DNA of 64,000 bases from Azospirillum lipoferum (GCF_024170005.1 NZ_JALJXJ010000001.1:310001-374000); one strand, 5' to 3'. Positions 56,134 to 63,841 are shown, counted from the first letter of the stretch. Notes: generated from the letters alone by a model not told the origin. Made by a program: numbers and translations.

Positions 56134-57309
56134 TCATTCCTCGCTCTCCTGCTTGACCATCACCAGCCGAGAGCGAGGCTTCGACGGAGGGCCCTCGGTC
56201 ACCTCCCGGATGGCGCGAGCGTCCAAGAGACGGCGCATGGCGGCGGTGAGGTCGCGTTCTGTCAGCCCGGTCATATCCTCGCCCTGCGCCAGATACCGCG
56301 GGGCGTAGCGGCTGGTATTGGCGCTGGCATTGAGCGTGATGCCGGCGGCCGTGGCGCGTGCCAGCGCGTCCAGGAACATTCTGTCCACCTGCCGTTTATG
56401 AATGGCACCGAACGCGCCGGTGGGTGCGGCGTCCTTGAGGCGCAGCACACCATCCATCCAGATCAGCTCCAGCTTATCGCCGGTGCGAGCATGGTTCGCC
56501 TTCGCTACCCGCAGCGTCACCCGGTCGGGGTTGGTCTCATCCGGCTTCACCACCAGAACGGAGCGGCTGGCATTGACCCACGCCGTGGATCCGCTGGCGA
56601 GCCTGTTGCCGCTGTCCTCCGTGCTCTTGGACGTGTGTGTGCAGAGGATCAGTCCGGCGTTCAGGCGGGAGGCCATGCCGTTCAAGGCGTTGACGAACCC
56701 CGATACAGGGATGCGGTCATTCTCGTTATCGGCATAGACAAGCGCCACGTTGTCGATGACGATCAGGCGAAGATCAGCGATATGGCGGAGGTCGGTTTCC
56801 AGCCGATCAAAAACGGGGGTGGTCTTTCCGGCACGCCACAAGCATGCATCCACTCCGGCATAGGATTTGGGGAATGACCGACCAACCAGCGCCTCCATAT
56901 CGACGTTGAGATAACTGTTGATGCGAACTTGGCGGGCATGAAGGACGACGTCCGGGTCTTCTGCGAACATGCCCGCGGTGGTGCCGCCTTCGGTGGTCCG
57001 GCCCAGGAAGTCATTGCCGGTGGGGATGCAGGTCATAGCTACCTGTGCGAGCATCGACTTGCCGGCGCCGCCATGCCCGACCAGAAGCGTCGTCATGCCG
57101 CGCGGCACCAAGCCACCGATGACGAAAGGGACGTCCTCCGGCTCCTTGCCCAACCAACGCGCGCAGTCCCCGTCCAGGATTGAGGGCGGCGCCGCGGCGA
57201 AGCGAGGGTTGGGCTCGCTCCGCACCCTGTTGTCGATAAAGGGGCGGCGCTGAGATTGCTGCCGTCGCTCTGCCTCCTCCAGGCTGGAGTATCCGCGGGG
57301 CACAGTCAT
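56134..57309 (-). CDS. RepA-like AAA ATPase (helicase/replication protein)
   Basis: The 391-residue protein has a RecA-like core with Walker A GHGGAGKSML (about residues 72-81), Walker B LRLIVIDNVALVY and GLILCTHTSKS as a sensor. ASGSTAWVNASRSVLVV follows, the pattern of RSF1010 RepA/AAA_25 hexameric helicases. The C-terminal part after about residue 290 contains a winged-helix-like segment. It is the best candidate replication motor of the satellite. The start ATG overlaps the previous stop (ATGA). Confidence 0.8.
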   Translation of the reverse strand: MTVPRGYSSLEEAERRQQSQRRPFIDNRVRSEPNPRFAAAPPSILDGDCARWLGKEPEDVPFVIGGLVPRGMTTLLVGHGGAGKSMLAQVAMTCIPTGNDFLGRTTEGGTTAGMFAEDPDVVLHARQVRINSYLNVDMEALVGRSFPKSYAGVDACLWRAGKTTPVFDRLETDLRHIADLRLIVIDNVALVYADNENDRIPVSGFVNALNGMASRLNAGLILCTHTSKSTEDSGNRLASGSTAWVNASRSVLVVKPDETNPDRVTLRVAKANHARTGDKLELIWMDGVLRLKDAAPTGAFGAIHKRQVDRMFLDALARATAAGITLNASANTSRYAPRYLAQGEDMTGLTERDLTAAMRRLLDARAIREVTEGPPSKPRSRLVMVKQESEE

Positions 57310-57908
57310 GCTGCCCGCCGGTCGGCGTCCGCCGAAACGAGGATCGGAGGCAGCGCCGGCCTGGACGCTTCCAAAAGGTCGCGCACCTCGCGACCGTGTT
57401 CGACGTCGTCGACGATCAGGGCGGGCATGTCCCTGAGGTGTAGCCACCCGGCCATTGCCGGGGCGACGATCACCGCGCCGGGAAACTCACCATAGACGTC
57501 GCCGCCAGCCGCGGCGAATCGCTCGACGGAGCGATGGATCCGCAACGGGCTTGCGCTCACCAGCGCCTGCCGCACGCCGTCGGCACCGACGAAGATCGCG
57601 TCGCCGCGACGCAGGAATAGGGTGCCTGGGTCGGACGGGCGCCAAGCGACCAGATCTTCAATTTCCGAAAGCCCCGCCTGCCCGACCCAGGCGGCGGCGA
57701 TCAGCACGCTCACGCCGACAGGGTTCGGCTCGAAGGTGCGACTGACACGCGACAGCGTCGCCCTGGAGATACCGACCCCGCCGACCCAAGCCCGAGTGCG
57801 AGCGCTCAGCCCGCGGGCGGCCAGCCATTCGCCGATCCGGCCGGCGTCGTTCGGCGGCACCGCGGAAACGGCGGCATCGAACTCGGTGTCCAGGTCGATT
57901 ACCGCCAT
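57306..57908 (-). CDS. Unknown protein of the satellite replication module
   Basis: The 200-residue protein is soluble. The N-terminal half has helices around PPNDAGRIGEWLAARGL, and the C-terminal half has GAVIVAPAMAGWLHLRDMPALIVDD followed by PPILVSADADRRAA. The alternating hydrophobic strands and acidic DD recall a Toprim-like or Rossmann fold, but the key residues cannot be aligned by eye. It is coupled to the RepA-like gene by overlap, so a role in replication initiation or priming is plausible. Confidence 0.6.
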   Translation of the reverse strand: MAVIDLDTEFDAAVSAVPPNDAGRIGEWLAARGLSARTRAWVGGVGISRATLSRVSRTFEPNPVGVSVLIAAAWVGQAGLSEIEDLVAWRPSDPGTLFLRRGDAIFVGADGVRQALVSASPLRIHRSVERFAAAGGDVYGEFPGAVIVAPAMAGWLHLRDMPALIVDDVEHGREVRDLLEASRPALPPILVSADADRRAA

Positions 57909-58078
57909 GACGAGAAAGCCCCTGCGGTGGCAGCTTGCGCGAGGATGTGTAGACCCTCGCACAATGCCGCCCGCCTCTCTTCATGCGAGAGCTTGCGATC
58001 GGCAGCCTTACTGGAATGGAATTTGAAACAGCGAAGGGCGAATGCGCCCAGATCAAAAGCGGAAGAAACTTGGAGCAT
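57899..58078 (-). CDS. Small protein between alpA and the replication genes
   Basis: The 59-residue product (MLQVSSAFDLGAFALRCFKF) has one amphipathic helical stretch and a basic middle with KAADRKLSHEERRAAL. The ATG is chosen for AAGGTG five bases upstream; a start at 58150 would add 24 residues. It overlaps the next gene by 10 bases. Function unknown. Confidence 0.5.
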   Translation of the reverse strand: MLQVSSAFDLGAFALRCFKFHSSKAADRKLSHEERRAALCEGLHILAQAATAGAFSSWR

Positions 58079-58149
58079 GTTCGCACCTTTTACAGGGCGT
58101 GAATCGAGATGCTCTGTGGTAGGGGAATGGTTTTTGACGCTGTTCGACA

Positions 58150-58205
58150 TAATCCGCCCCAATCATTCGAGAATGTTGGGGTTTCAAAATGAAAGGGGCG
58201 GATTA
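58150..58205. promoter_or_regulatory. Nested inverted repeats, candidate control region or origin
   Basis: An 11-bp perfect inverted repeat (TAATCCGCCCC and GGGGCGGATTA) encloses a second one (CCCCAATCATTC and GAATGTTGGGG). It starts at the alpA-like stop codon. In satellites, replication origins often lie near rep and alpA, so this is a candidate Rep or regulator binding site as well as a possible terminator. Confidence 0.45.
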
Positions 58206-58409
58206 CTGACGACCAGGGGCAGGACGGCGCCGCGAGTTCAGCCAGACGTCGAAGTCCTCGTTGAGGACACCGCGGCGGCGCTCCGAAAGAGATACCGTCG
58301 CCGGTCCCTCGCCAACTTCGAGCAACCGGTAGAGCGTCCTCAGGCCGATTCCGGCATCTCGCGCCGTTTCTTTCAGCGTCCTAACCCGTGGGGTATTGAT
58401 AATACTCAT
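58203..58409 (-). CDS. AlpA-like regulator/excisionase
   Basis: The 68-residue protein is a small winged helix: TLKETARDAGIGLRTLYRLLEVGEGPATV is the helix-turn-helix with wing (in two parts), followed by DFDVWLNSRR, the usual AlpA ending. AlpA-type proteins activate satellite or prophage excision and early genes, and an alpA gene beside int is a hallmark of Gram-negative PICIs. The ATG giving MSIINTPRV is preferred; a longer open frame upstream lacks family likeness. Confidence 0.8.
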   Translation of the reverse strand: MSIINTPRVRTLKETARDAGIGLRTLYRLLEVGEGPATVSLSERRRGVLNEDFDVWLNSRRRPAPGRQ

Positions 58410-58504
58410 GTCGCACCTGCATGCCATTCGGTGCCAGGAAATGTATTGATGCGCCGTATCCCCGTCTACGCTACGCGAGACGTACAATTGCACTGAAAAT
58501 AAAT

Positions 58505-58529
58505 CGGCGCTCACTTTTGATGAGCGCCG
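58505..58529 (-). terminator. Terminator of the integrase gene
   Basis: The arms CGGCGCTCA and TGAGCGCCG flank a 7-base loop. Read leftward the hairpin is followed by ATTTATTTTC. It lies 114 bases past the integrase stop in an AT-rich control region (58410-58642) that holds no gene. Confidence 0.7.
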
Positions 58530-58642
58530 TTCATATTCTGGCCTATTTTCACTTCATTTATCAGCATGGCTCATAAGATGACTTCTACTGGTGTTGCATG
58601 TCAGACACATTATTAGCTTTGCTCATTTCTGGTTGGCACGCT

Positions 58643-59932
58643 TTATGCTGATGCCCGCAGCGGCACGACATTGTGCGGTGTCTTCTTTCCGGATACGACG
58701 GCCATGACATGGGCTGCCCAAGCATCTAGTGCCGCCGTCTTCTCATCTCGCCAGTCGTGGCGCTGGTATACTCCGACGATTCCACCACGAGAACCAGAAG
58801 TATGATTCAGAATACTTTCGGTTACTTCCAATCGGACACCAAGCCGTTGAAGGCCGGTTGCCAGGGTCCGCCGCAAGTCGTGCAGCACCCAGGGCGCCAT
58901 CGGCTTCACCGCTTTCGGGTCTTCACCAGCTTCTTCGGCAGCTTTAAGCCGCGCCGCGTGGATGGCGGCGTCGAGACGCTCCTTGCATCTCGACCACCCG
59001 CTGAACTGCCCGACGCGGCCGGAGAAGACGAAATCAGGTTCGCCGTCCTTTCTCGTGAGACGGGGTTGCGTGGCGATCAACTCGCGAACCGGAGCGGGCA
59101 GGGGAACCAGGTGGGGATTGGAGTTCTTCACTCGGTCGGCCGGCAGCATCCAGGTCGAAAGATCCGGTGCCAGTTCGCCCCAGACCATCCCTGCTACTTC
59201 GTCGCGCCGTTGGCCGGTCAGCATGAGCATTCGGACGATCGCCCCGAACGTTGTGTCGGCGGCGGTCTGGGTCCAGATTTCAGCCAGTTCGGAATCCGAT
59301 AGGACGCGATCGCGCTCCCGCGGTGCCTGCACCGGCTGCCCGATGAACGGATTCGCGGTCAGCGTCCCCCGCTTGACGGCCCAGCTATAGGCGGCTTTGC
59401 CGTAGGCGACCACTCGGGCGGCGGTGGTGGCCTTCCCGGCAGCTACCATTTTGTCGTGGACCTTCAGCACGGTTTTGCGGTCGATCTCGGCCGCCGGCTT
59501 ATTCAGAAGGTCGGCGTAGGCTTTTCGAAGTGCGCGTGTCGCCTCTGCGGCGTAGGCGGGCTTGTTTCCTGCCAAGCCGAGCCGCTCCCAATCCCCAATT
59601 AGGACATCCAGGGTCAAGGCGTCGCGCTCCTTCTTCGCCTTCGCGGCGGCAGTGGCGGCTTTGCGTTCGGTCGCGGGGTCTTTACCTTTCGCCACCTCAC
59701 CAAGGATCGCCTGCGCCGCTTCGCGTGCGGCGGCCAGAGATATGGCGCCGACGGAGCCGAGCGGTACCCGCTTCTTTCCGCCCGCGACGGTGAATTGAGC
59801 CAGGTACGTCCTGCTGCCCCCCGCGGTCACGCGGACGGCCAGTCCCTTCTGGACGTCATCGAAGAACAACTTGTCCTTCTTCCCGTCCGGACACTCCAGC
59901 CCGTCGATCAGACGTTGCGTGAACCTCATCAT
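58643..59932 (-). CDS. int: Tyrosine-type integrase
   Basis: The 429-residue protein has an N-terminal arm-binding DUF4102-type domain (about 1-90), a SAM-like core-binding domain (about 105-190) and the catalytic domain. The catalytic residues are visible: Arg242 or Arg243 in LTGQRRDEVAG, His351 and Arg354 in LHDLRRTLATG, His377 and Tyr389 in GVYQRHDW. It belongs to the P4-like group that uses tRNA 3' ends. It lies 200 bases from attR, pointing inward, as expected for this element. The ATG two codons in is an equal start. Confidence 0.95.
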   Translation of the reverse strand: MMRFTQRLIDGLECPDGKKDKLFFDDVQKGLAVRVTAGGSRTYLAQFTVAGGKKRVPLGSVGAISLAAAREAAQAILGEVAKGKDPATERKAATAAAKAKKERDALTLDVLIGDWERLGLAGNKPAYAAEATRALRKAYADLLNKPAAEIDRKTVLKVHDKMVAAGKATTAARVVAYGKAAYSWAVKRGTLTANPFIGQPVQAPRERDRVLSDSELAEIWTQTAADTTFGAIVRMLMLTGQRRDEVAGMVWGELAPDLSTWMLPADRVKNSNPHLVPLPAPVRELIATQPRLTRKDGEPDFVFSGRVGQFSGWSRCKERLDAAIHAARLKAAEEAGEDPKAVKPMAPWVLHDLRRTLATGLQRLGVRLEVTESILNHTSGSRGGIVGVYQRHDWRDEKTAALDAWAAHVMAVVSGKKTPHNVVPLRASA

Positions 59933-59955
59933 CTCCCCCTTTCCAGCGCATCAGA

Positions 59956-60110
59956 CTTGCGGACCTTTTCCCAGGTCTGAAGGTCGCGTGCGGACCCCCA
60001 GCGGACCCAGAGAAACGACATTCTCTGACATTTCGTGGCACGCTGAGTCAGATGCTATTCGCTGAAAGCGGCATATATCAAGGGTATTTCAGGGGTCCGC
60101 GCGCGGTCTG
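59956..60110. other. Candidate integrase arm-type sites, right end
   Basis: The region between int and attR holds TGCGGACCCCCAGCGGACCC at 59990-60009, matching the left-end motif. It also has TTGCGGACC at 59955 and GGGTCCGCGCGCGGTCTGAC at 60092. TGGCACG and TGACACG repeats are interspersed. Such repeats near att fit integrase and excisionase binding. Confidence 0.5.
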
Positions 60111-60132
60111 ACATTTCATGACACGTCTGACT

Positions 60133-60186
60133 ATCAGACTGGGGGTCTGGGGGTCGCAGGTTCAAATCCTGTCGCTCCGACCAGTT
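60133..60186 (+). other. attR, second copy of the 54-bp attachment core
   Basis: It is identical to 43977-44030 and contains the tRNA-Pro anticodon loop to CCA and two further bases. It lacks the acceptor and D-arm 5' halves, so it is not a working tRNA. Downstream it joins the original chromosomal terminator. Confidence 0.95.
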
Positions 60187-60600
60187 CCGGAGGGAGCAAA
60201 GAAGCCCTGGAACCCAACGGTTCCGGGGCTTTTTCTTTGGCCGCGTCCTGGGTTCCCTTCTCTGCCGCCATTCCCTCTGTTTGCGCCTCTTGTTTGCGAC
60301 TTGGTGAGGTTGCCGCGTTGGCGAAGGCCTTCATCGGGATCGCCTCCACCGCGTTGCGCGCCGCTTCGTCGGCCACCCGCAGATACCGCTTCGTCGTCTC
60401 GTAACTTCGGTGACGTCTCAATTGCTGGGTGACGGTAGCGGTCGCCACGTGGGCCACGGCGGTCACCTAGCTGGCCTTGGTGTCGTGGAACCGGTAACGC
60501 CTTCATGGCGGTCTACAACGCCCGCTTCGGGTTCTTCACCGGCTGGCGCCTGCCCTTCTCCCCGCTCTTGTAGGTCAGCAGGTGCTGCTGCTTCCAACCA
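60134..60600 (-). pseudogene. Degenerate tyrosine integrase of an older element
   Basis: Reading leftward there are pieces of an integrase catalytic domain: WKQQHLLTYKSGEKGRRQPV, then after a frameshift YRFHDTKAS, then TVTQQLRRHRSYETTKRYL with the terminal Tyr, then a Lys/Ala-rich tail running into attR (GATGFEPATPRP). In-frame TAG codons lie at 60513-60515 and 60467-60469, and the two are in different frames. The upstream half is missing. It points to an earlier integration at the same tRNA. Confidence 0.8.
60203..60236 (+). terminator. Original tRNA-Pro terminator displaced by integration
   Basis: The arms AGCCCTGGAACC and GGTTCCGGGGCT pair around CAAC and are followed by TTTTCTTT. Its structure matches the element-borne terminator at 44043, though the sequence differs. 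Confidence 0.85.
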
Positions 60601-60633
60601 CGCGCCTGAGCCAGGACTGACGGGGGCTGCACC

Positions 60634-60746
60634 GCCTTCCGTCCGATCTACACCAGCCGGGGCGATGCGCTTACCGACGGCACGGCCGAGCAACTGCTGG
60701 CGCATAATCTGACCGGCGCCTGCCTGCGTGGGTGGGTGCCGGTCCG
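60634..60746 (+). repeat. Coding-like segment, copy 1
   Basis: This 113-base stretch aligns without gaps to 62349-62461. On the plus strand it reads AFRPIYTSRGDALTDGTAEQ and continues to GWVPVR and a stop. Differences between the copies fall mostly at third codon positions, so an ancestral protein end was coded on this strand. Confidence 0.65.
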
Positions 60747-60757
60747 CTGAGACGGGA

Positions 60758-60789
60758 GGCCAAAATGTTCACAAGTGAACACTTTGGCC
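60758..60789. repeat. 15-bp inverted repeat
   Basis: The arms GGCCAAAATGTTCAC and GTGAACACTTTGGCC pair with one mismatch around AA. It could be a regulator site, a terminator, or an insertion-sequence end left behind. No transposase is seen near it. Confidence 0.6.
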
Positions 60790-60863
60790 GCCACAGTTTT
60801 TGGAGACTAGGATCGATTTGAACTAAGCACCGGTCTGCATCCCGGAAAATACACGCTGTCCTG

Positions 60864-61769
60864 TCAAGCGGTGATCTGCCATCCTGTCAAATCACTGGAG
60901 GCAGGCTGACAGACCGTGTGTTTGATCGTCCAGTTGTTCACTTCTCTCGCTCCGCTTACGATGGAAGCCAGTTCTCCGATAAGGCTGGGCGTCTTGTCTA
61001 CGATACGCCGTATAGTCACGTCGCGACAGTTGTTGCCGCCACGATTGTACCGTTCGCCTGCCCGGATAATGCCGCCGACGGCCTCAACCATGAGCCAGCC
61101 CGATTGACCCTCTGGGTTCGTCACGGCCTCGTGAATGCCCCTTGCGATCTGCTGCCGCTCCGCCTCGACAAGGCCGGAAAGGACCGGCGATCCCGTCATC
61201 TGGGCGGCTATGGCGTCATACTGGGCGAACAACTCCTTGGTGGCTTTGGCTTTCGGCTGGGCGAATCGGACCGGCTTCAGCATTAGCGACAGAGGGGCAA
61301 CTTCAGTGAGGAATGCTTCGTTGTCCGTGCCCGTGTTGACGAAAAGGTCGACCCCGACGAAGTCATGCACCAGCGATGGCTTCCGCTGGCTCTGGGTCGA
61401 GAAAATGTCCACGATGAACAGGATGCGGTCTCCTTCACTGCAGATCCCGTAGCCGTATCGGCCACGCTGTTTTGCACAGAAGGCAGCAAAATCCCGATGG
61501 AAGGCCGCAATCCCGCCGGCTGCTGAGGCCACGTCCTTCTGAACGCGTTGATATGTTTGCCCCTTTAGCTCGTTAGCACTCCCCATCACCTTGCTGAGAC
61601 CGGTCGTGTGATCGACGAACCGGACCTTGGCGAAGGACGCCACGTCACTAGAGTTGGCTAATGCGAGGGCCGGGTCGGCGTTCGCGAGGATTCCGCCCCC
61701 GCCGCCGCTGGTTTGACAACCAGATATCATCAGGGTCATCGCGACAGCTACCGATAGAACGACTCTCAT
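60864..61769 (-). CDS. Lipoprotein of unknown function
   Basis: The 301-residue product has a signal with lipobox ISGC (Cys18), then a Gly-rich start. A mixed alpha/beta domain follows, containing FAAFCAKQRGRYGYGICSEGDRI split by the lipoprotein's two cysteines, VHDFVGVDLFVNTG and a C-terminal NNWTIKHTVCQPASSDL. I do not recognise a family. It lies inside the decayed region right of attR and looks intact, so it may be cargo of the older element. The upstream open frame beyond the chosen start lacks a signal-like beginning. Confidence 0.65.
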   Translation of the reverse strand: MRVVLSVAVAMTLMISGCQTSGGGGGILANADPALALANSSDVASFAKVRFVDHTTGLSKVMGSANELKGQTYQRVQKDVASAAGGIAAFHRDFAAFCAKQRGRYGYGICSEGDRILFIVDIFSTQSQRKPSLVHDFVGVDLFVNTGTDNEAFLTEVAPLSLMLKPVRFAQPKAKATKELFAQYDAIAAQMTGSPVLSGLVEAERQQIARGIHEAVTNPEGQSGWLMVEAVGGIIRAGERYNRGGNNCRDVTIRRIVDKTPSLIGELASIVSGAREVNNWTIKHTVCQPASSDLTGWQITA

Positions 61770-62348
61770 CCACCACTCCCATAAAAGAAACCTGAAACTG
61801 TGATCGCCCTCGGTAATTTGGATACCGGCACTCGGCAGTTTAATTACTCTGTACCCGTTTGAGGTACTACGTTTGTCAGAAATGCTCAACCGCTGACGAG
61901 TGAGTGTGACGATTGGTCTGCAAGTAAGGTACGGTGCATACCGTGATATACACTCACAACGGTGCCGGCGAGAGAAGGCGCCCATGCTCAGTTGAGTCGT
62001 AAAGCTATAAAAGTATAGTGATTATCATTGCTCCATCGATCACAAGGAGAACGACGCGATGGTCATCAGCTGTCTATACAGATGGTAAAGCGGTTTTCGA
62101 TGGATATGGCGTAGTGTGAGCCGAACAAAGTAATCATGCGGCAGAATATTTTAGTTTGAGATTTCTCGTGTTTAACTCTCTGTATAATTCGAGAAAGACC
62201 CCTGTACATTTTCGCCTACGTTCAGAATCGCGCGTTATTGTGATTTAATACCTTGGTGGGCAATCCCTTTCCCGGGGGCTGCGACATCCTGCTGGCGCTG
62301 CGGAGCAACGGCGCGACCAGTGGAGCCGGGACCAAGGCGAGGCATGCC

Positions 62349-62461
62349 GTCTTTCATCCGACCTACACAAGCCGGGCCGACTCGCTGACCGAAGGCGCGG
62401 CCGAGCAGCTGCTTGCGCATACCGTAACCGGTGCCCGCCTGTGCGAGTGGGTATTGGTCTA
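62349..62461 (+). repeat. Coding-like segment, copy 2
   Basis: The plus-strand reading is VFHPTYTSRADSLTEGAAEQ and continues LLAHTVTGARL. Alignment to copy 1 (60634-60746) is gap-free, with about three quarters of bases identical by eye. After it the frame runs on without family-like sequence. Confidence 0.65.
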
Positions 62462-62636
62462 TAAGCCCTTAAAGTATTCCGATGGGCGTCATTCCGTCTC
62501 TCGTGCTTGGCTTGGATTGCAGAGAATAATTTGCAAGAGTGATTGCGAGACGTGGCAATGTAACACTGAATCAGTCCTTGAGATTGGTATTATTTCCGTT
62601 GAATACAAATATATCGGAATGGGAGTTTCCTTCTAT

Positions 62637-62683
62637 GGTCTTGGGAGTGCAGGTTCGAATCCTGTTGCTCTGACCAGTACCGG
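62637..62683 (+). other. Decayed third copy of the tRNA-Pro 3' end (att scar)
   Basis: GGTCTTGGGAGTGCAGGTTC and the following GAATCCTGTTGCTCTGACCA match the att core with a few changes, including an intact T-arm-like stretch. It is followed by CCGGAAGG and a T-run as at the other two sites. It could be the far end of the older element whose integrase remnant lies at 60134-60600. Confidence 0.7.
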
Positions 62684-62781
62684 AAGGATTTTTCTTTTCC
62701 TGGATCATCGGGTGCCGCCGCGTCATCCAGTCGCCGGACCTTGAACATTGCGAGGGCCGGGCACAGTATCGCGAACTGACA

Positions 62782-63003
62782 TCAGAAACCGCTGTTCTGT
62801 CGATCGCTTGCGGTGTGCATCGGTTCTTGCTTCGGTATCCTTGCTCGAGACCTTCCTATTGCCCTCCGGCTTTCGGAAATGAGGGCGCGGGCCATATCCA
62901 CCTGTTCTTGTTGTCTGGCGATGATGGTCCGCCGGACCTCCATGTCGAGACGGAACTGGTCCAGCAGTGATGCGAAATCAGGATGTAGTGATTTTTCTCT
63001 CAT
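62782..63003 (-). CDS. Short helical protein of unknown function
   Basis: The 73-residue reading MREKSLHPDFASLLDQFRLD continues as a charged helix (RQQEQVDMARALISESRRAI) and a basic tail. It looks protein-like, with a possible coiled coil, but the ribosome-binding site is poor (AAGGG directly next to the ATG) and no family is known. The upstream open frame is less protein-like. It is weakly supported. Confidence 0.4.
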   Translation of the reverse strand: MREKSLHPDFASLLDQFRLDMEVRRTIIARQQEQVDMARALISESRRAIGRSRARIPKQEPMHTASDRQNSGF

Positions 63004-63259
63004 CCCTTGAATTATTGGTTGTGCGCTCGTGCCTGCAATTCCCTCAAAGCCGAATGCCGGAAGACGAGCTTGAACGTGGCAGCATTGACCGTCTTTCTTG
63101 CTGACTACGTCCTCCACATCGTTGCACTCCCCTGCATAAAGCCTAGGAAACAACATTCTTGTCTCCTCAACCACCGGCGTGGTGACGCTGATGCGTCGGC
63201 GCCGGTTCGTCTGCGGCCGGGGGAACTCGCGTCGAAATCCTGTGCCATGCGCCAGACGC

Positions 63260-63320
63260 ATTGCGCACAATCGAGTAGCACACGATCAAATGTGTTGCGC
63301 GCAATCGAATTGTGCACAAT
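63260..63320. promoter_or_regulatory. Three OhrR-type operators upstream of ohr
   Basis: The palindromic sites ATTGCGCACAAT (63260-63271), GTTGCGCGCAAT (63294-63305) and ATTGTGCACAAT (63309-63320) lie about 100-160 bases before the ohr start. Their spacing and symmetry fit binding by a MarR/OhrR dimer. The rest of the 418-base gap from 63004 to ohr shows no gene. Confidence 0.7.
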
Positions 63321-63421
63321 AGTCCTTCTTGCGAGATCGATGGGCGCCGGCCGAAGCCGCCGCCCTAGAAGCCAAAATCCTCTACTCCCGAAAATCACCA
63401 CCCAACGAAGGAGCACACGCC

Positions 63422-63841
63422 ATGAAGACCCTGTATTCGACCAAGGTGACCGCCACCGGTGGCCGCGATGGCAAGGCTGTCAGCGAGGATGGTCTGCTGT
63501 CGGTCGCGCTGGCCGCGCCGAAGGAACTCGGCGGCCAGGGTGGCGCCACCAACCCCGAGCAGCTGTTCGCCGCCGGCTATTCCGCCTGCTTCATCGGCGC
63601 CATCAAGTTCGTCGGCAACCGCGACAAGATCGCCGTCCCGGCCGATCTGACGGTGAACGCCAAGGTCGGCATCGGTGCCCGCGACGACGGCGAGGGTTTC
63701 GGGCTGACGGTCGACTTCGTGGTCTCGCTGCCGGGCATGGACAAGGCCGCCGCCGAGGATCTGCTGGCCCGCGCCCACAAGGTCTGCCCCTACAGCCACG
63801 CCACCAAGGGCAACATCCCGGTCACCACGACCGTTGCTTAA
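63422..63841 (+). CDS. ohr: Organic hydroperoxide resistance protein Ohr
   Basis: Ohr is a thiol peroxidase that reduces fatty-acid and other organic hydroperoxides. The 139-residue protein has the two redox cysteines in FAAGYSACFIGA (about residue 60) and KVCPYSHATKGN (about residue 124). The family start MKTLYSTKVTATGGRDGK and SEDGLLSVALAAPKELGG are also present. AAGGAG lies nine bases upstream of the ATG. It is followed by operators and probable ohrR. Confidence 0.97.
   Translation: MKTLYSTKVTATGGRDGKAVSEDGLLSVALAAPKELGGQGGATNPEQLFAAGYSACFIGAIKFVGNRDKIAVPADLTVNAKVGIGARDDGEGFGLTVDFVVSLPGMDKAAAEDLLARAHKVCPYSHATKGNIPVTTTVA

Larger units (their letters stand above)
44031..60186. mobile_element. 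Capsid-forming phage satellite (cf-PICI-like) integrated at tRNA-Pro
   Basis: A 16.1-kb element lies between exact 54-bp att repeats. From right to left it has an integrase, AlpA-like regulator, RepA-like ATPase and a single leftward head/packaging operon (portal, gpF-protease-capsid, connector, HNH, TerS, TerL, head closure, gp10-like, tail terminator), then two rightward nuclease-like genes. There is no tail tube, tape measure, baseplate, endolysin or CI-type repressor. Capsid-forming phage-inducible islands have this content and borrow tails from helper phages. The alternative is an HK97-type prophage that lost its tail region, but the compact intact operons and size favour a satellite. 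Confidence 0.75.
61770..62781. other. Gene-poor, AT-rich region with decayed element remains
   Basis: About 1 kb holds no convincing gene. The first half is AT-rich and carries the lipoprotein promoter. The second half contains copy 2 of the coding-like segment and the tRNA-like remnant. Short open frames here have no ribosome-binding sites and cross these remnants. Confidence 0.6.

Noticed and set aside
60133..60186. Second tRNA-Pro gene
   Set aside because: Only the anticodon arm to CCA is present; the acceptor 5' half and D-arm are missing, so it is an att site.
44031..60186. Complete siphovirus prophage
   Set aside because: No tail tube, tape measure, baseplate, endolysin or CI-type repressor gene is visible between the att sites.
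62637..62683. Another tRNA gene
   Set aside because: It lacks the 5' half and has mismatches in the acceptor stem, so it is a remnant.
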